This document shows positions 1 to 15,894 of a stretch of DNA of 64,000 nucleotides, piece by piece (the first letter of the stretch is position 1; each line of letters begins with the position of its first letter). Position numbers and translations under genes: made by a program. Under the pieces are notes generated by a model. It worked only from the letters and a program-made list of their open reading frames with translations. It ran no database searches and was not told the origin of the DNA. Origin of the DNA: Gossypium raimondii (Eukaryota; Streptophyta; Magnoliopsida; Malvales; Malvaceae); the NCBI RefSeq assembly GCF_025698545.1, contig NC_068569.1, positions 10,912,001-10,976,000 of the forward strand. Direction: 5' to 3'.

Positions 1-507
1 AAAGCTCTATAAAAATCATCAATAATTTTATTAGCAAAAATAATACATGTTAAAGTGTGTAAAACCCTTTAATAATGTTTATAAAAGAGCTTCCCGCAAT
101 CTTTCGCCTTCTATTTCTCTCTCTACTATTTTAATTTATTTGAAGTTTCTGTCGGAGTTGGGAGAGAAAAGTTTTCATCTTTATTCCCCTCCATGTCCCC
201 ACTGTCCTCCACCCCAATAACTCCTTACAGCCGTTGATTCCTGATACTCATCACATCATATCGTCAGCTCTCCCTCCACTGCATCTCTGCCTACCTTCTT
301 TTATTTCACGCCCCTCGGTTATTTTTTTTCCATTGTTTTTCTTTTTCTTTCCACTATTTTACTTGCTTTTTTTTGGGTAAATTGTATTGTGAAGTCAAGG
401 GTGTTCTTTTTCCATTTTAATCTTAAATTGAGTGTTACCGAGAGTGATAGAAAAAACGGAGACTAGGTTTTTCCTTCTAATTTGGTTTTTGTTTAAATTC
501 GGCTGCA
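1..507 (+). promoter_or_regulatory. 5' flank and leader of the casein kinase gene
   Basis: No gene is seen here. The stretch is rich in C and T (for example around 100-200 and 300-370), as is common for plant leaders, and leads directly into the start codon at 508. Promoter and 5' UTR assignment is by position only; no TATA box or transcription start could be fixed. Confidence 0.5.
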
Positions 508-4795
<4,288 letters not shown>

Positions 4796-5919
4796 CGTAC
4801 TACCTACTCAGCCTGCCTGAATCTCCTGCTGCCAACAAAATCTATGATGGCATACTTGGAGAAGAAGCTGTTCTGTTTATTGTGTTTTTATAAAAATCTG
4901 AGACGAGACGACTGAAGTTGAGAATTATAACTGTAAGTAGTAATAAAGAGAGAATGAATGAGGAAGAGTGGGACGTCCAATGATAGAAATTATAAAACCT
5001 AGGGCACGGTACTTTTGTCTAAATATATACAGCTTCCCTTTTTTTAATCTTTGCTAGCTTCTGTTAAATGTACTTGTGTAGATCATGTAACATATTTTAA
5101 AATTCAAACGCAGGCTATTTGTAGGGTTTTTTTATATCAATATTGTAATTTGCTTTTATTAATTTGCTGTTGGAAGTCGTCATATCATGCTACATCATAA
5201 TAAACGGCTGTATACAACAATTGCTGAAAATTTTAACCAACATTTAAAAATAGCAGGTTCTTGAACAAGATCTTCATTATTGGGAAGAGGGGTTCACTTA
5301 CTTTTTTTTGTTATTAAATATTAATGCAACATCAATAGCATTAAAAAATATCCATGGAATCGGTTGGTCTACACCATTCGGATTTCAGCTCTGGGTACAC
5401 TAATCATGTGGTTATGATTTTAAATCTTGTTTATTTATTTAGTGGGGTTAGCTGCCACCTAATGAGCCATATTCAAAATCAAAACTTGAGTTTCCATTTT
5501 ATTTTATTCAAACCTTATGAAAAAGTAGAAAGAATGGGATTGAAAAAGAGAGTTCAAATCTTCTATTAATTCTTATGAGTTGCTTTTATCTCATTCATCT
5601 AAATTGATGGTCCACCAATAATTAGAAACAAGATCATTGACGATGGCACATTATCAAGACCCTCTTTAGATAGAATGCAATCTAAGGAAATGAATTAACA
5701 TGTTCAATTTCGCTGAGGACCTAAATCTCACTAATTTGAGAAATACGTACTCAGATAATCTATAATTAAAATTCTACAAAGTATACTTTATGCTCTATAT
5801 ATTGTAAAAGCTTATGAAAAATTCCAGATTCAAGGAAATTTCGCATATCCCAAAGTTGCCATCCACCGACATAGTCCCAACAAAGAAGAAAAAGAAAAAT
5901 CGAGACATGTAGCAGAGAA
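4796..5919. other. 3' UTR and intergenic DNA
   Basis: The first few hundred bases after the kinase stop codon are probably its 3' UTR. The rest is AT-rich with only short open frames that lack codon structure or known motifs. Nothing else is recognised. Confidence 0.6.
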
Positions 5920-6270
5920 TCAGCGCCACCCATACAATACATAGTCTTTGATCCACCTAAAGCTTTTCCTTAGAGACCCTTTCATCTTGCCTTCAACCGC
6001 GTAAACCTTGTAACCAGCAACCCTTTTCTTCCTCTGCAGCTCCGGATCATTGAAGCTCCATGATTTTGAAGAAGACCCAAAAGTACTTTTGCTTTTCTTC
6101 ATCTTAATTTCCTTGCCCAGCTGATTTGGTGGTTGAACAGAGTTGGCATAATTGGCACTGTAGCATCTGAGGTCTTGCATGTTCCTTGGCCCTCCTTCTT
6201 TAGCTTGATAGTAGTAGCTATCCATCTGCATCTCACCATCCCTGTATGATTTGGATCTGAAACCCTCCAT
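5920..6270 (-). CDS. small basic DUF3511 family protein
   Basis: Single-exon frame of 116 residues, starting at the ATG at 6270 (MEGFRSKSYRDGEM). An upstream in-frame extension exists but is unlike the family. The C-terminal 40 residues carry the plant DUF3511 pattern: a KKRVAGYKVYAVEGKMKGS block followed by RKSFRWIKD and a terminal YGW. The middle is polar and rich in lysine and serine, including KKSKSTFGSSSKSWSF. No signal peptide or membrane segment is seen. DUF3511 proteins are a small plant-only family without an established biochemical role, so none is assigned. The gene stands alone between the kinase and eIF4A. Confidence 0.9.
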   Translation of the reverse strand: MEGFRSKSYRDGEMQMDSYYYQAKEGGPRNMQDLRCYSANYANSVQPPNQLGKEIKMKKSKSTFGSSSKSWSFNDPELQRKKRVAGYKVYAVEGKMKGSLRKSFRWIKDYVLYGWR

Positions 6271-7645
6271 AAAGCAAAAAAATGAATGGGGAGGTGTGGA
6301 AAGGGATGAAGATGAAGTTGCGGCAGTGGAGAAAATAAATATAAATTGGGTTTGTTTTTTTACTTGGATTGAGACAGAGAGGAAAAGGGGGGTTAAGTGG
6401 GAACAGCTCAAGTGGGGTTGCTTATGGCCTTTAGTGTTGGCAATTATTATTTTTTTCATGGGTGGAGCCTTTTGACATTTTCTACTTTTATATTATCTTA
6501 CAAGGCAGTCGGCCATTGCACGAGGGCAGGCAGCTTATTTTGAATGGTCATTGGTGCGTACTTGCCACGTCTGATGGCGTTCATCCTTGACATTGATAAT
6601 GAAGAGCGTCTTCTAGATGGAAGGAAATCAAGGTATGCATATTTCTATTGAAGTTGAGAAAGGGGTATGAGATTGTGTAAAATAATAATATTTGATTGGG
6701 TTGTGAATTTTATGCAACTGTTAAAAGATGGGTTGTCCTCACTCACGCTGCTAGATGGTGATGAGTGATGACTTTTGAGTTTTGAGTACAGAGCTGATGT
6801 TGTGGGTCACATTATCTGCTTTTCTTTCACGAATTGAACCATATGTACATACATACAACCAAAAAAATGAGAGAGTAAACAGTAAAACACAGACAAGGCT
6901 ACAACAGCCAACAGCCCAGCCCAACGCTTCTCTATGGAAAGCAAACCTATTATTTGGTGGGAGACGCCATTGCCCAAACGTTCTTCACCGATTGGATATA
7001 TTGTTAGTTTGGAGTGACTACTCTTCAGGTTGTTAAATTAAAAAATACAATTTAAAATCAAATTTTAGCCTAATTTATTTAAATGCATCAATTAATTCAG
7101 TCCATGATAAAAGGATCAGCAAACTGAAAGGAGAAAATAATAAAAATGAGTTTGGCGTACCTAAACTCGCTTTAAAATGGAATGAGACAAACCAAAACTC
7201 AAAATACAAACAATGACCAACACAACTGGAAAGGCAATGAACTCGGTAGGCGCAGCAAACAACTAAGCTCTACTAAAGCTCAAGTGAGTCATCAGCTGAA
7301 GAGAAAAAAACCTCAGTGACCAAACATTATATAAATCCACCCAAGCTTGAATAACTTACAAAGAAAAAAAGAGATTCCAAAAACCCCTAGCTGCATTAGA
7401 ATATCAAATAACGATAAACCCACAGCAAGGGAGTGGGCAAAACTGGACAATCATTATCTAGAAAATGTGCAGGAACCATATCATTAAAATGGTCAAATAT
7501 GTTTTTAAGAACAACATTAACTTAAGAAACTAGAAAGGAAGAAAAAAAAAATAAAGAAAGAAACAAGAAAAGCGCACGTTAAAATAGGACTTGCAAAACA
7601 ACAAAACCCTTTGCCTCAAATAATCTTCCAAAAAAGGTAATCTCA
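6271..7645. other. intergenic DNA, DUF3511 5' flank and eIF4A 3' UTR
   Basis: The left part is the upstream region of the DUF3511 gene. The right part, from roughly 7100 to 7645, is A-rich on the plus strand and likely contains the eIF4A 3' UTR on the minus strand. No convincing gene is seen; the short open frames at 6251-6475 and 6782-7036 have no recognised similarity. Confidence 0.6.
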
Positions 7646-9209
7646 TCAAAGGAGATCAGCGACGTTTGAAGGCAGCTCCTCAATGATCACATTGTAGAAC
7701 TTCTGGATGTCATACAGCATTCTCTCGTCATCATTAGTCACAAAGTTAATGGCAACACCTTTCCTTCCAAACCTTCCACTTCGTCCGATACGGTGGAGGT
7801 AGTTTTCTGGTTGAGTCGGCAGATCATAGTTTATGACTAGAGACACTTGCTGCACATCAATACCACGAGCAAGGAGATCAGTTGTGATGAGAACACGAGA
7901 AGAACCGGAGCGGAATTCACGCATGATGATGTCACGAGTGTTCTGGTCCATGTCTCCATGGGTGGCAGAAACTGTGTGGTCACGGCTTCGCATCTTGTCA
8001 GTTAGCCAGTCAACCTTGCGTCTTGTGTTCACGAAAATGACACTCTGGGTGATGGCAAGGGTCTCATAGAGATCACAAAGAGTTTCAAGCTTCCATTCCT
8101 CCTTTTCAACATTCACATAAAACTGCTTGATACCCTCGAGGGTGAGCTCATCACGCTTAACCAAAATTCTCACTGGTTTGTTCATGAACTTCCTAGTGAT
8201 CTCAAGGGCTTCAGGTGGCATTGTGGCAGAAAATACTCCCACCTGAATCTTGGCTGGCAGCAGCTGGAAGATATCGTAGATCTGACAGACATCAACATTA
8301 TAAGAGCACAAATTATCAAAACCAGTGCTTTCCAAAATTGGAATCATTTTAAGGTAACATCAAAAACGAAATAGCAAACCTGATCCTTAAAACCACGAGA
8401 AAGCATTTCATCAGCCTCATCCAAAACAAACATCTTAATATAATCTGGGCGGAGTGACTGCCTTCTCAACATGTCAAAGACACGACCAGGAGTGCCAACA
8501 ACAACATGAACACCACTTTGAAGAATGCGCTGGTCCTCACGAACACTTGTCCCACCTACACAAGCGTGGACCTTAACACCAAGGTAATCACCAAGTGCCC
8601 GCATCACTTTCTCAATCTGTTGTGCCAACTCCCTAGTGGGTGCCAAAACCAGAGCCTGGCATTGGACCATAGCATAATCAAGTTGTTGTAGAATTCCAGA
8701 GCAGAAAGTTGCTGTCTTCCCAGTTCCGGACTGTGCTTGCTGAATCACATCAAGACCCTTGCAAAATGGAACAATACCTCGTTGTTGAATTGCAGAAGGC
8801 TTCTCAAAACCTTGGAAAATATTGACAAGAGAATCAAGAATTCAGCATAAATTTGACAAAAACGACCAACATAAAAAAGATATAAACTTCATCATACATA
8901 CCATACGCATAGATACCCCTCAGAAGATTCTCTTGAAGTCCCATTGCATCAAAACTGTCATAAACTTCATCATAACTTGTGAAAAAATCATCTCCATCAG
9001 TTTGGAGCCTGTCCCATTAGAATTTCCACATGCAAGAATCAGCCCATTGTAAACCAATCAGCTCTTTTTCCCTCTTGTTTTAAAGGGAAAAAAACATATG
9101 CAAAGGGAGGAAAGAATGCAGTCTATAAACAAGAAACTTACAACTCAGTCATTTTCTGATCATATTGGCGAGCATCAAATTGGGATCCTTCCGGTGCCAA
9201 ACCTGCCAT
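7646..9209 (-). CDS. eIF4A: eukaryotic initiation factor 4A (DEAD-box RNA helicase)
   Basis: Four coding exons in transcript order: 9209-9142, 9008-8902, 8810-8380, 8281-7646. They give 413 residues, the usual eIF4A length. The start [17 protein letters not shown] is typical of plant eIF4A. All DEAD-box helicase motifs are visible: AQSGTGKT (motif I), PTRELAQQ (Ia), DEAD in VLDEADEML (II), SAT in VFSATMPPE (III), then ARGIDVQQV (V) and [10 protein letters not shown] (VI), ending SNVADLL. The protein unwinds mRNA leader structure as the helicase of the eIF4F cap-binding complex in the cytoplasm, so that 40S subunits can scan. A long leader intron precedes the start codon. No damage is visible; likely a housekeeping gene with strong constitutive expression (inference). 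Confidence 0.97.
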
Positions 9210-9211
9210 GA

Positions 9212-10571
9212 CTGTGCAGAGGGAAGAAAGAAGAAAATTATTATATTCATCTCACCTCCAAATCACAGCTTTTAGTTTAAAGATATAAATGGATACTGGC
9301 AAATTCAACAAGGCTGGATTCTGATAAAATCAGTATTCTGAACGGTATATAATCATCAAAAGATATAATCTCCAACATGTAACGTTGAAAGTTTTTAATG
9401 GAATTAAAAGCCAAAGCTTTTCCATATTGAAAAAGATGTCACAGAAGAGCCAAACTTGCACACCAGATGAAGAGAAGCACAAGCATTAACTTCTGATTTA
9501 GTATTTGGAGAAGCCATACAAAGAGGCATACAGTCATCTGATATTTGGATCATAAACCCTTTACCACCAGAAACCATATTGCCTACCTCTCCAAAATTCA
9601 CTCAGGGACAAGTGCTTAACCAGTAAGGTTTAACACTTTGTTATCACCAAATATCTAAATATTGCTACAGAAGACACATACTGAAGGCACTGTCTCGGTC
9701 CACAGGAGCACCAAATAATCACTTGTAAGCAGTTAAGTAAACATGTTTCCAACCCTCGGTTTACTATGACATAAGTAACTCGGTCAGTATGAAGGGTTTT
9801 GTAAAGAAAGTGGTGTAAGATAATACTAATGTTAGGCCCATATTAAACAGTGACAACATATATACCTTTCAACTCAGATCAGAAATACCACATTTGTTAA
9901 AAATCAGCCTCAAAGTCACCAACCAGTAACTTAAAACTGAACTATCATCAAACATTTACAGCCTAATTTTTTTTTATTTTCCATTACCAAGTAGCAATAA
10001 TATACGTAGCTCGGGGAATAAGTGCCAATCATCTCACTCAACTAAATGAAAGATATCAACCCCAAAGCTGGAAGTTACAATTTTAAGTTAAGATCTGCCC
10101 ACAATAATAATAAAAAGCAACGATTTTCATAAACAGAAGCTCGGATAACTAAAGCCTTCCAAATTCGTACTCTTTGGAACCTAAAATACAAACAACAACC
10201 CTTTTTGTTCGCCTTTTCTCTTCAAAATCCATCAGTTCTTTTTCCTTAGAGATAAATCCAGCAGGAATGCTTCAAATTTGTTCATTTCTCAAATCTCGAA
10301 CTAAATATAAAAGAATAAACCTTGCAAGAAAAAAAAGGAACCGGAAATTCCTGTACAGGAACTAGTCAATCTCAAAAACAAAAACCCACGAACATACAAG
10401 TGAAACAGATCAAACTCAGATCCCAAACAGTAAAACTAAATCCAATTAACATCAACAAAATAAATTCAACAAAAATAAAGCAAAACAGGAAAAAGAAAAA
10501 ACAATCAATCAAACCTAATCACCCCGCACACAGAGACAAAAAGAGAAGAACAAAGATGGGAAGAGAGCAAC
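9212..10571 (-). other. 5'-leader intron of eIF4A
   Basis: On the minus strand a donor reading TTCAAG then GTTGC lies at 10571, and a CAG acceptor ends at 9212, two bases before the ATG. The interval of about 1.36 kb is AT-rich, has no coding sequence, and fits a leader intron of the kind known in plant eIF4A genes, where such introns often raise expression. Donor and acceptor are my reading of consensus sites and are not supported by transcripts. Confidence 0.6.
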
Positions 10572-10651
10572 CTTGAAGCAGATGAAAACAGTAGGAGCGA
10601 TGGGGAAAAAAAGAGTGTAGAAAGGTTGGAAAGAAAGAGAATGAGAGAAAG

Positions 10652-10675
10652 TGAGAGAGAGAGAGAGAGAGAGAG
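10652..10675. repeat. GA/CT dinucleotide microsatellite in the eIF4A leader
   Basis: About twelve consecutive GA units, read as CT on the transcribed strand, lie in the probable first non-coding exon of eIF4A. CT-rich leaders are common in plant housekeeping genes. A run of G follows directly on the plus strand. Confidence 0.9.
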
Positions 10676-10799
10676 GGGGGAAGAAAGGGTAGTTTTTTGA
10701 GAGCTTTTTTCGGTTGATATTTAGAGAGAGATAGGGTTTCCCAAACTCCTCGGATCTGCGCCGCGGAGTTTTGAGAGAGGAGAGAAGTGTTGATAGCAA

Positions 10800-11232
10800 A
10801 CGCAAAGCAGCAAAGCAGCAATATAAAAGCGTTTTGAGTTGTCTTTTACTAGGTTTAATGTGATATCTCTTTCTCCTTAGTGGACTAGCCGTATCCTACT
10901 ACTTCCACAACGATCTAACTTCTAATCCAACATCCTCTTCTTTTTCTCCCCTAATTTTCCCTCTTTGCCCTTCTTTTTTTAATTTATTACAATTAAGGAC
11001 TTGAACATCAGTTTAAGATGCAATTAATTTATTACAACTGTAATTTTAATGCTCTATGTTACTTAACCTGCTTTTTTCAATTTAAAATATATGCTAATCA
11101 CAATTTCAACATATAAAATGAAGAGTATATCTGATCTTTTCTCAACATATATAATTCAAGTTTTAGAAAAAGCAACTGTTTACTTCTTTGGCCAATTTTC
11201 TTTTTACTTTGATGAATAATGCTTTAAATAAA
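10800..11232. other. eIF4A promoter region
   Basis: Upstream of the presumed eIF4A transcription start. The DNA is AT-rich, with no gene or clear repeat until the MITE that begins at 11233. Confidence 0.45.
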
Positions 11233-11664
11233 GGCAAATTCAATTTAATAGAAAATCCTATTTTAGTCTCCTATCTAATTTTTCTTTTTAATTATTAATT
11301 TTATATTCTTTTGTCAAATCACCCTAAGTTAGATGGAAAATTTAATATTTTGTTCACTTTCTTGATGTGGCATACATGTAGATTGTCACATAGATGACAC
11401 GTTAGCTTTTAATTAGTTTTAAATTTAAAAACATTAAAATTTTATAATTTTAAATAAATTTAATTCTTTTTATTTTTAAAAATAGTTTTCATATTTTTGA
11501 ATTTTTAAATTTTAAAAATTAATTGCTTCCATGTGTACGTAACATTAGCAAAGTTAATAAATGTTAATTTTTCCATCTATTTTGAGGTGATTTGAAAAAA
11601 TATAAATTTAATTGGTAAAAAGATGAAAAATTAAATAAATGACTAAAGTGTCAAATAATATGCC
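11233..11664. mobile_element. Mutator-type MITE (432 bp) with exact 9-bp target duplication
   Basis: The left end begins GGCAAATTCAA and the right end, read in reverse, begins GGCATATTATT. The two arms pair over more than 100 bases, sharing for example TTTTGTCAAATCACC against TTTTTCAAATCACCT and the TAGATGGAAAA block. TTAAATAAA flanks the element on both sides (11224-11232 and 11665-11673). A 9-bp duplication with long inverted arms points to the Mutator superfamily. There is no transposase frame, so it is non-autonomous. Confidence 0.8.
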
Positions 11665-11673
11665 TTAAATAAA

Positions 11674-12181
11674 GACTGAGTATTTGATAAACTACAAGTG
11701 TGTGTTTTATTCCACACCAACCTTAAAATTTTGAGCAAACTTTCTTAAATATATTTTTTAATATTTTATTATACTGCTATAAGATACTTGATAACTCCCT
11801 AAGCGTAGAGTCTAAAAACTCCACTGATAGTGTAGACTTAAAAAATTGACATATTTATCTTTTTTTAAATATTTTATTCTATCTCTACTTGTCTACCCCT
11901 GATTCTGTTTGTGAAGTTTTTAGTGTACCAAATAAAATGTATTTTATGATCTAGCAAAGTTTTACAATTAACAGGGGTTGGTTGTTAAAAAATAACAACG
12001 AATCATTTTTCTCAAATTCGAATGGGACACCCTTAAAACATTGGCTTTTGCATTTGCATATCTATTCCCACTTTTCATATTTAGTCAATGAAAGGTAATC
12101 CACAGCTTGAAAAAAAAGCCACCCATACTTTTCAAATTTACTTTACAAGACAGAAAAAAAAAATCTAAAGGAAAAATAGCA
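11674..12181. other. AT-rich intergenic DNA between two MITEs
   Basis: No open frame of useful length and no recognised repeat. It separates the 432-bp MITE from the foldback element that begins at 12191. Confidence 0.6.
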
Positions 12182-12190
12182 ATAATCGAA

Positions 12191-12904
12191 GGGCAAATTA
12201 CCAAAAAAAAACCATTTTTTTTCAAAATTTACTGAAATGGACCCTTTATGTAATTATTTACCGGAATGGTCCGTTTTCTGCGAAATCGCGTCTACGTCAG
12301 TGGGATGTCGGGGCACGCGCCAGGAAATCGTGTCCACGTAAGCGCGATTTGCTGACGTGGACACAAATCGCGCCCCCTAAGACGCGATTTGCTGACGTGG
12401 CATGAACAGTTTATGTTTTTTAGCTTGGAAAACTTTGAAAGGCCATAACTTTTCGCTCGGTTGTCCGATTGAGACGAATTTTTTTTATTCGAATAACTTT
12501 TCGAGATCTACGCGCTGACAAACTGCCGAAAAATATTTTTCGAAATATTTGAAAGGCCATAACTTTTCGAATAACTTTTGTCAGCGCGTAGATCTCGAAA
12601 AGTTATTAAAAATAAAAAAAAATTCATCTCAATCGGACAACCGAGCTAAAAGTTATGGCCTTTCAAAGTTTTCCAAGCTAAAAAATATAAACTGTTCATG
12701 CTATAAGTCAAGAATCGCGTCTAGGGCGCGATTATGTCCACGCCAAGAATCGCGCTTACGTGGATGCGATTTCCTGGCGCGTACCCTGACATCGCGCTGA
12801 CGTGGACGCGATTTCGTGAAAAACGGACCATTCCGGTAAATAATTACATAAAAGGCCCATTTCGGTAAATTTTGAAAAAAAGGGGCTTTTTTGGTAATTT
12901 GCCC
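12191..12904. mobile_element. foldback Mutator-type MITE (714 bp), ACGT-rich arms, exact 9-bp target duplication
   Basis: The element is one large inverted repeat. Both ends begin GGGCAAATTACCAAAAAA, and the arms stay closely similar inward through the ATTTACCGGAATGGTCCG block and a GC-rich zone to the centre near 12550. ATAATCGAA flanks both sides exactly (12182-12190 and 12905-12913), as expected for a Mutator-like insertion. The GC-rich zones hold repeated GCGATTT plus GACGTGG or CCACGT words, unlike the surrounding AT-rich DNA. No transposase is encoded. The transcript of either strand would fold into a hairpin of about 350 bp, a possible small-RNA source (inference). Confidence 0.88.
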
Positions 12905-12913
12905 ATAATCGAA

Positions 12914-14035
12914 CACTTGCAATTTGGGTTTTGAGTAGATTTCTACTATTTCTTTTAAGATTACCTTGTGTTTTGGGGGTCTAAATTCAATAGATAATGT
13001 TTAAAGTTTCAGCTTTATGACACACACACCATTTACCATTTCGGGTTTTGTTAGTGAAATTTGATTAGTCAGATAGCGATGGACATTTCTTCTAAACCAA
13101 GAAACCAAAAGAGGGAACCGAAGATTAATCCAACATCACACTCACCATATTCACCTATGCTATTTCATCAATTTAGATTTCATTTATTTTTTAAAAAATC
13201 AATCAATTTAGATTTCATTTATTTTTTAAAAAATCAATGATTAACTTTGTAGAATTTTTAAACTTCTTTTTAACTTAAAATAAAACTTAGTTATATTATT
13301 ATTATAACAGGTTCTGATTAAATCATAAAATGAAAAGACTATAACCATTTGATTAAATCACGTCATAAACTATTATGGTAACCTGAAATCTGTTAAATAC
13401 TTCATTTTCACTGAAAACCCATTTCTCTCTCTTTATTTTTAGTGTTGAAACCAGTTGACTTACATAAAAGGTAAACTCCTAATTCTTAATACAAATCCTA
13501 CTTGATATGATCATCCAATGAGATCTTTAAATAGATGTCACTCTTAGAATGCTCATTAAATTGCAAAAATGGGCTGAATTAAGCCCAAATATCATCAACT
13601 TGAAACCCAAAGTCCATGAGTTTACAGAGCAAAGGACTCGAAACATGTTGGATCCACTAAACGAAAAGGATCCCCAAGATTATCCAATCAGACTTAAAAA
13701 AATAAACAAATGCATAAATGAAAAACGAAAAAGAGACCAAATAATCGTATTATACAGAAAAGATGATTGATGACAAAACAAGAAGACAATCGTGTCACAA
13801 CTGAGAAAACCAGAAACTGCAATCAATGTTGAGATTCATCTATTTCAAGCTCCTAGAATTTGAGGCTTAAGGATGACCCATTGCCTATTATCTACCAAAC
13901 AAAATAAGTCACAAAAACAGGTTTGTTTATATGGCAACATAGGGTCTAAAACACTAACCAAGGATTGCCATGGTTCAACCAATCAACACTCAACACTAAA
14001 CTTTCTCACAAGAATTTTCGAAAAAAAAAACATAC
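12914..14035. other. intergenic DNA and NMT 3' UTR
   Basis: AT-rich. It contains one short tandem duplication (13167-13240). The last few hundred bases before 14036 are probably the 3' UTR of the minus-strand myristoyltransferase gene. The open frames at 13549-13770 and 13873-14166 show no family features and the second overlaps the NMT end in antisense. Confidence 0.55.
13167..13240. repeat. 35-bp tandem duplication
   Basis: A unit starting ATCAATTTAGATTTCATTT and ending in TTTTTTAAAAA occurs at 13167 and again at 13202, and the first bases of a third copy follow. The copies look identical, so the duplication is recent or maintained by slippage. Confidence 0.85.
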
Positions 14036-15340
14036 CTAAAGAAGTACAAGGCCAAGCTCAGATGGTTTCAGTGTATGCCGTATCCTATAGTTGTAAAGAT
14101 AATAGTGAAGGCTTCCATCACCTGGCCCAAATTTCAGTTCCTTCAAAAAGGTATCATTATTCATGACATCCAATGCATTGAAAACGTCAAATTCCTTCTG
14201 TTTTGCCACAATAAGAGCATCGTTCATCAATTGAAGCAGAGGGGTCTTTGTACATACATTATAATACGAATATGCTGCCTTCAGAGTCGAATGATTCTTG
14301 TTTCCTAGGATCGATGAGGGAAGCGTGTAGAAACTGCAGAAATCAGTGATCTCATGGGTTTTGGAGCTTTCAGCAACGTAACTATCAATAACACCCTCAG
14401 TAGGAAGAAGCCAATGCTCGACATCATGTTCACTGAAATCAGGTGCAACCACAAACCGACTCAAATAATTCCTGAGTATGTGTGTGACTGCAGGAACATC
14501 ATGTAGCCCCATTTTCCTGAACCCAGGAGTGACTGTTGATTCAGGTAACTTGTAAAGCTTAATCGTCCGACTCATTGTCATCCTCGGACCAAGTCTAGAA
14601 AACCCAACTTCAATCAACTTCTTTGGATTCAAGGATCTATGCCAATATTGACAAGAAGTTATCGGTGTTGGAATAATGATTCCAGCAGTGTATGCTGCTT
14701 GCCAGATATTCTCCAAGTGAACCCTCCTTGTCACCTCTTTAATCATAACAGGAGCAAGCCTTTTTGACCTGAGCTTCTTATGAACACATAGAAAATCAAC
14801 CTCTGCCATGGTAACAATTTCATCTCGAACCCGGATTCTTGCCGGAACACCTGTAATGAAAGCAACTAACTTCTTGGAACTTTTAACACGGACGCCAATA
14901 TGCCAGCTCTTAAAATAACCAGGGGGACGAAGGGCCCAGCGTAGAAACTCCTTCGAGTAATTAAACCTAAACATATTCTCATCATCCTCGACATAGTTAT
15001 TTGCCAGAAGGTTATAAACCTCGGTGCACATTTCGTCCGAGTCAATATCACATGTAATCCATTCATACATGGTTGGAAGATTGTACGGTTCCTGCTTGAC
15101 TTCCGACAAAGGAGTGGGAGCTTCAATAGGGCCCTCAGGCAAACTAGTGTCTCCCAAGTCTTTGAATTGCCCAACAGGCTGGGATTCCCAAAACTTGTGT
15201 CTCTTTTCGAGGCCAAGGGACTCTTGAACTTTCCCAGTTATCTCATCGAGTGCAAGGTCACTTTCTGAAGGTGCATTTCCATTGGGATTATGGCTTGGGG
15301 TTTCTTCAGGTGGACCAGAAGATTTGTTGCTATCAACCAT
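14036..15340 (-). CDS. NMT1: glycylpeptide N-tetradecanoyltransferase (N-myristoyltransferase)
   Basis: Intronless coding frame of 434 residues. It moves myristate from myristoyl-CoA to the N-terminal glycine of proteins such as calcineurin-B-like proteins, CDPKs and small GTPases, in the cytosol and on ribosomes. After a polar N-terminus of about 60 residues, the acyl-CoA-binding half shows YEWITCDIDS, NYVEDDENMFRFNYS, LRWALRPPGY and WHIGVRV. It is followed by FITGVPARIRVRD, EVDFLCVHKKLRSKRLAP (oxyanion-hole and catalytic region), and the peptide-binding half ending GPGDGSLHYYLYNYRI and GLVLL. The extreme C-terminal carboxylate is the catalytic base in this family, and that end is intact. 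The start at 15340 gives the usual length. A leader intron lies upstream. Confidence 0.97.
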   Translation of the reverse strand: MVDSNKSSGPPEETPSHNPNGNAPSESDLALDEITGKVQESLGLEKRHKFWESQPVGQFKDLGDTSLPEGPIEAPTPLSEVKQEPYNLPTMYEWITCDIDSDEMCTEVYNLLANNYVEDDENMFRFNYSKEFLRWALRPPGYFKSWHIGVRVKSSKKLVAFITGVPARIRVRDEIVTMAEVDFLCVHKKLRSKRLAPVMIKEVTRRVHLENIWQAAYTAGIIIPTPITSCQYWHRSLNPKKLIEVGFSRLGPRMTMSRTIKLYKLPESTVTPGFRKMGLHDVPAVTHILRNYLSRFVVAPDFSEHDVEHWLLPTEGVIDSYVAESSKTHEITDFCSFYTLPSSILGNKNHSTLKAAYSYYNVCTKTPLLQLMNDALIVAKQKEFDVFNALDVMNNDTFLKELKFGPGDGSLHYYLYNYRIRHTLKPSELGLVLL

Positions 15341-15363
15341 TACGAATTAACTTCAAAGGCAGC

Positions 15364-15894
15364 CTGAAAGTCAAAGTAAATAAGATGTGTATTTTACATT
15401 TCTTTTTCTTCTACGAAAAATGATAACGAAGATTGATTAAGCTTCCTTGATGTTGCATAATTGGTAGTAAATTACTAAAGCATAAACGAGATAGGAACGA
15501 CCTTGACTATTACATAACCAAGAAAAAACATAAAAAAAATTGAATCAAATTCTTGTTTTGATCAAACAGAGAACATAAAATCTTGCTTTGTTCAAAGAAA
15601 AGAGAACAAAGCTTTCATATCCAAGATATTAAAACACACTAACTAATAATATTTCCAGTCCTATCTTTCTTTATTTCCCCCCTTTCCAAGCAAACCAACT
15701 GAATGGGGGAAAATAGATGGAAAATCCAATTATGGTAAGTGAACAAAGAATATTGAAGATAAATCATGATGCAATTCTGTTTTCTTTTACTTGTGTGTGA
15801 GCCTGCGCGTTATCATCAAACAAAAGATGGCCTAGAAAGTGAAACGTGAAAACCATGCAAATCCAGAAAACCAAACAGAAAATAAATAAATTAC
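15364..15894 (-). other. probable 5'-leader intron of NMT
   Basis: On the minus strand a CAG then GTAATTT donor lies at 15894, and a TTTCAG acceptor ends at 15364, just upstream of the NMT ATG. The 531-bp interval is T-rich on the minus strand and carries no coding sequence. The assignment rests on splice consensus only. Confidence 0.5.

Noticed and set aside
10515-10821. Two overlapping minus-strand frames rich in Ser, Leu and Phe
   Set aside because: They read the CT-rich leader of eIF4A; composition is explained by the GA/CT repeat.
12549-12922. Open frames within the ACGT-rich element
   Set aside because: They come from the palindrome; no codon bias, family motif or splice structure.
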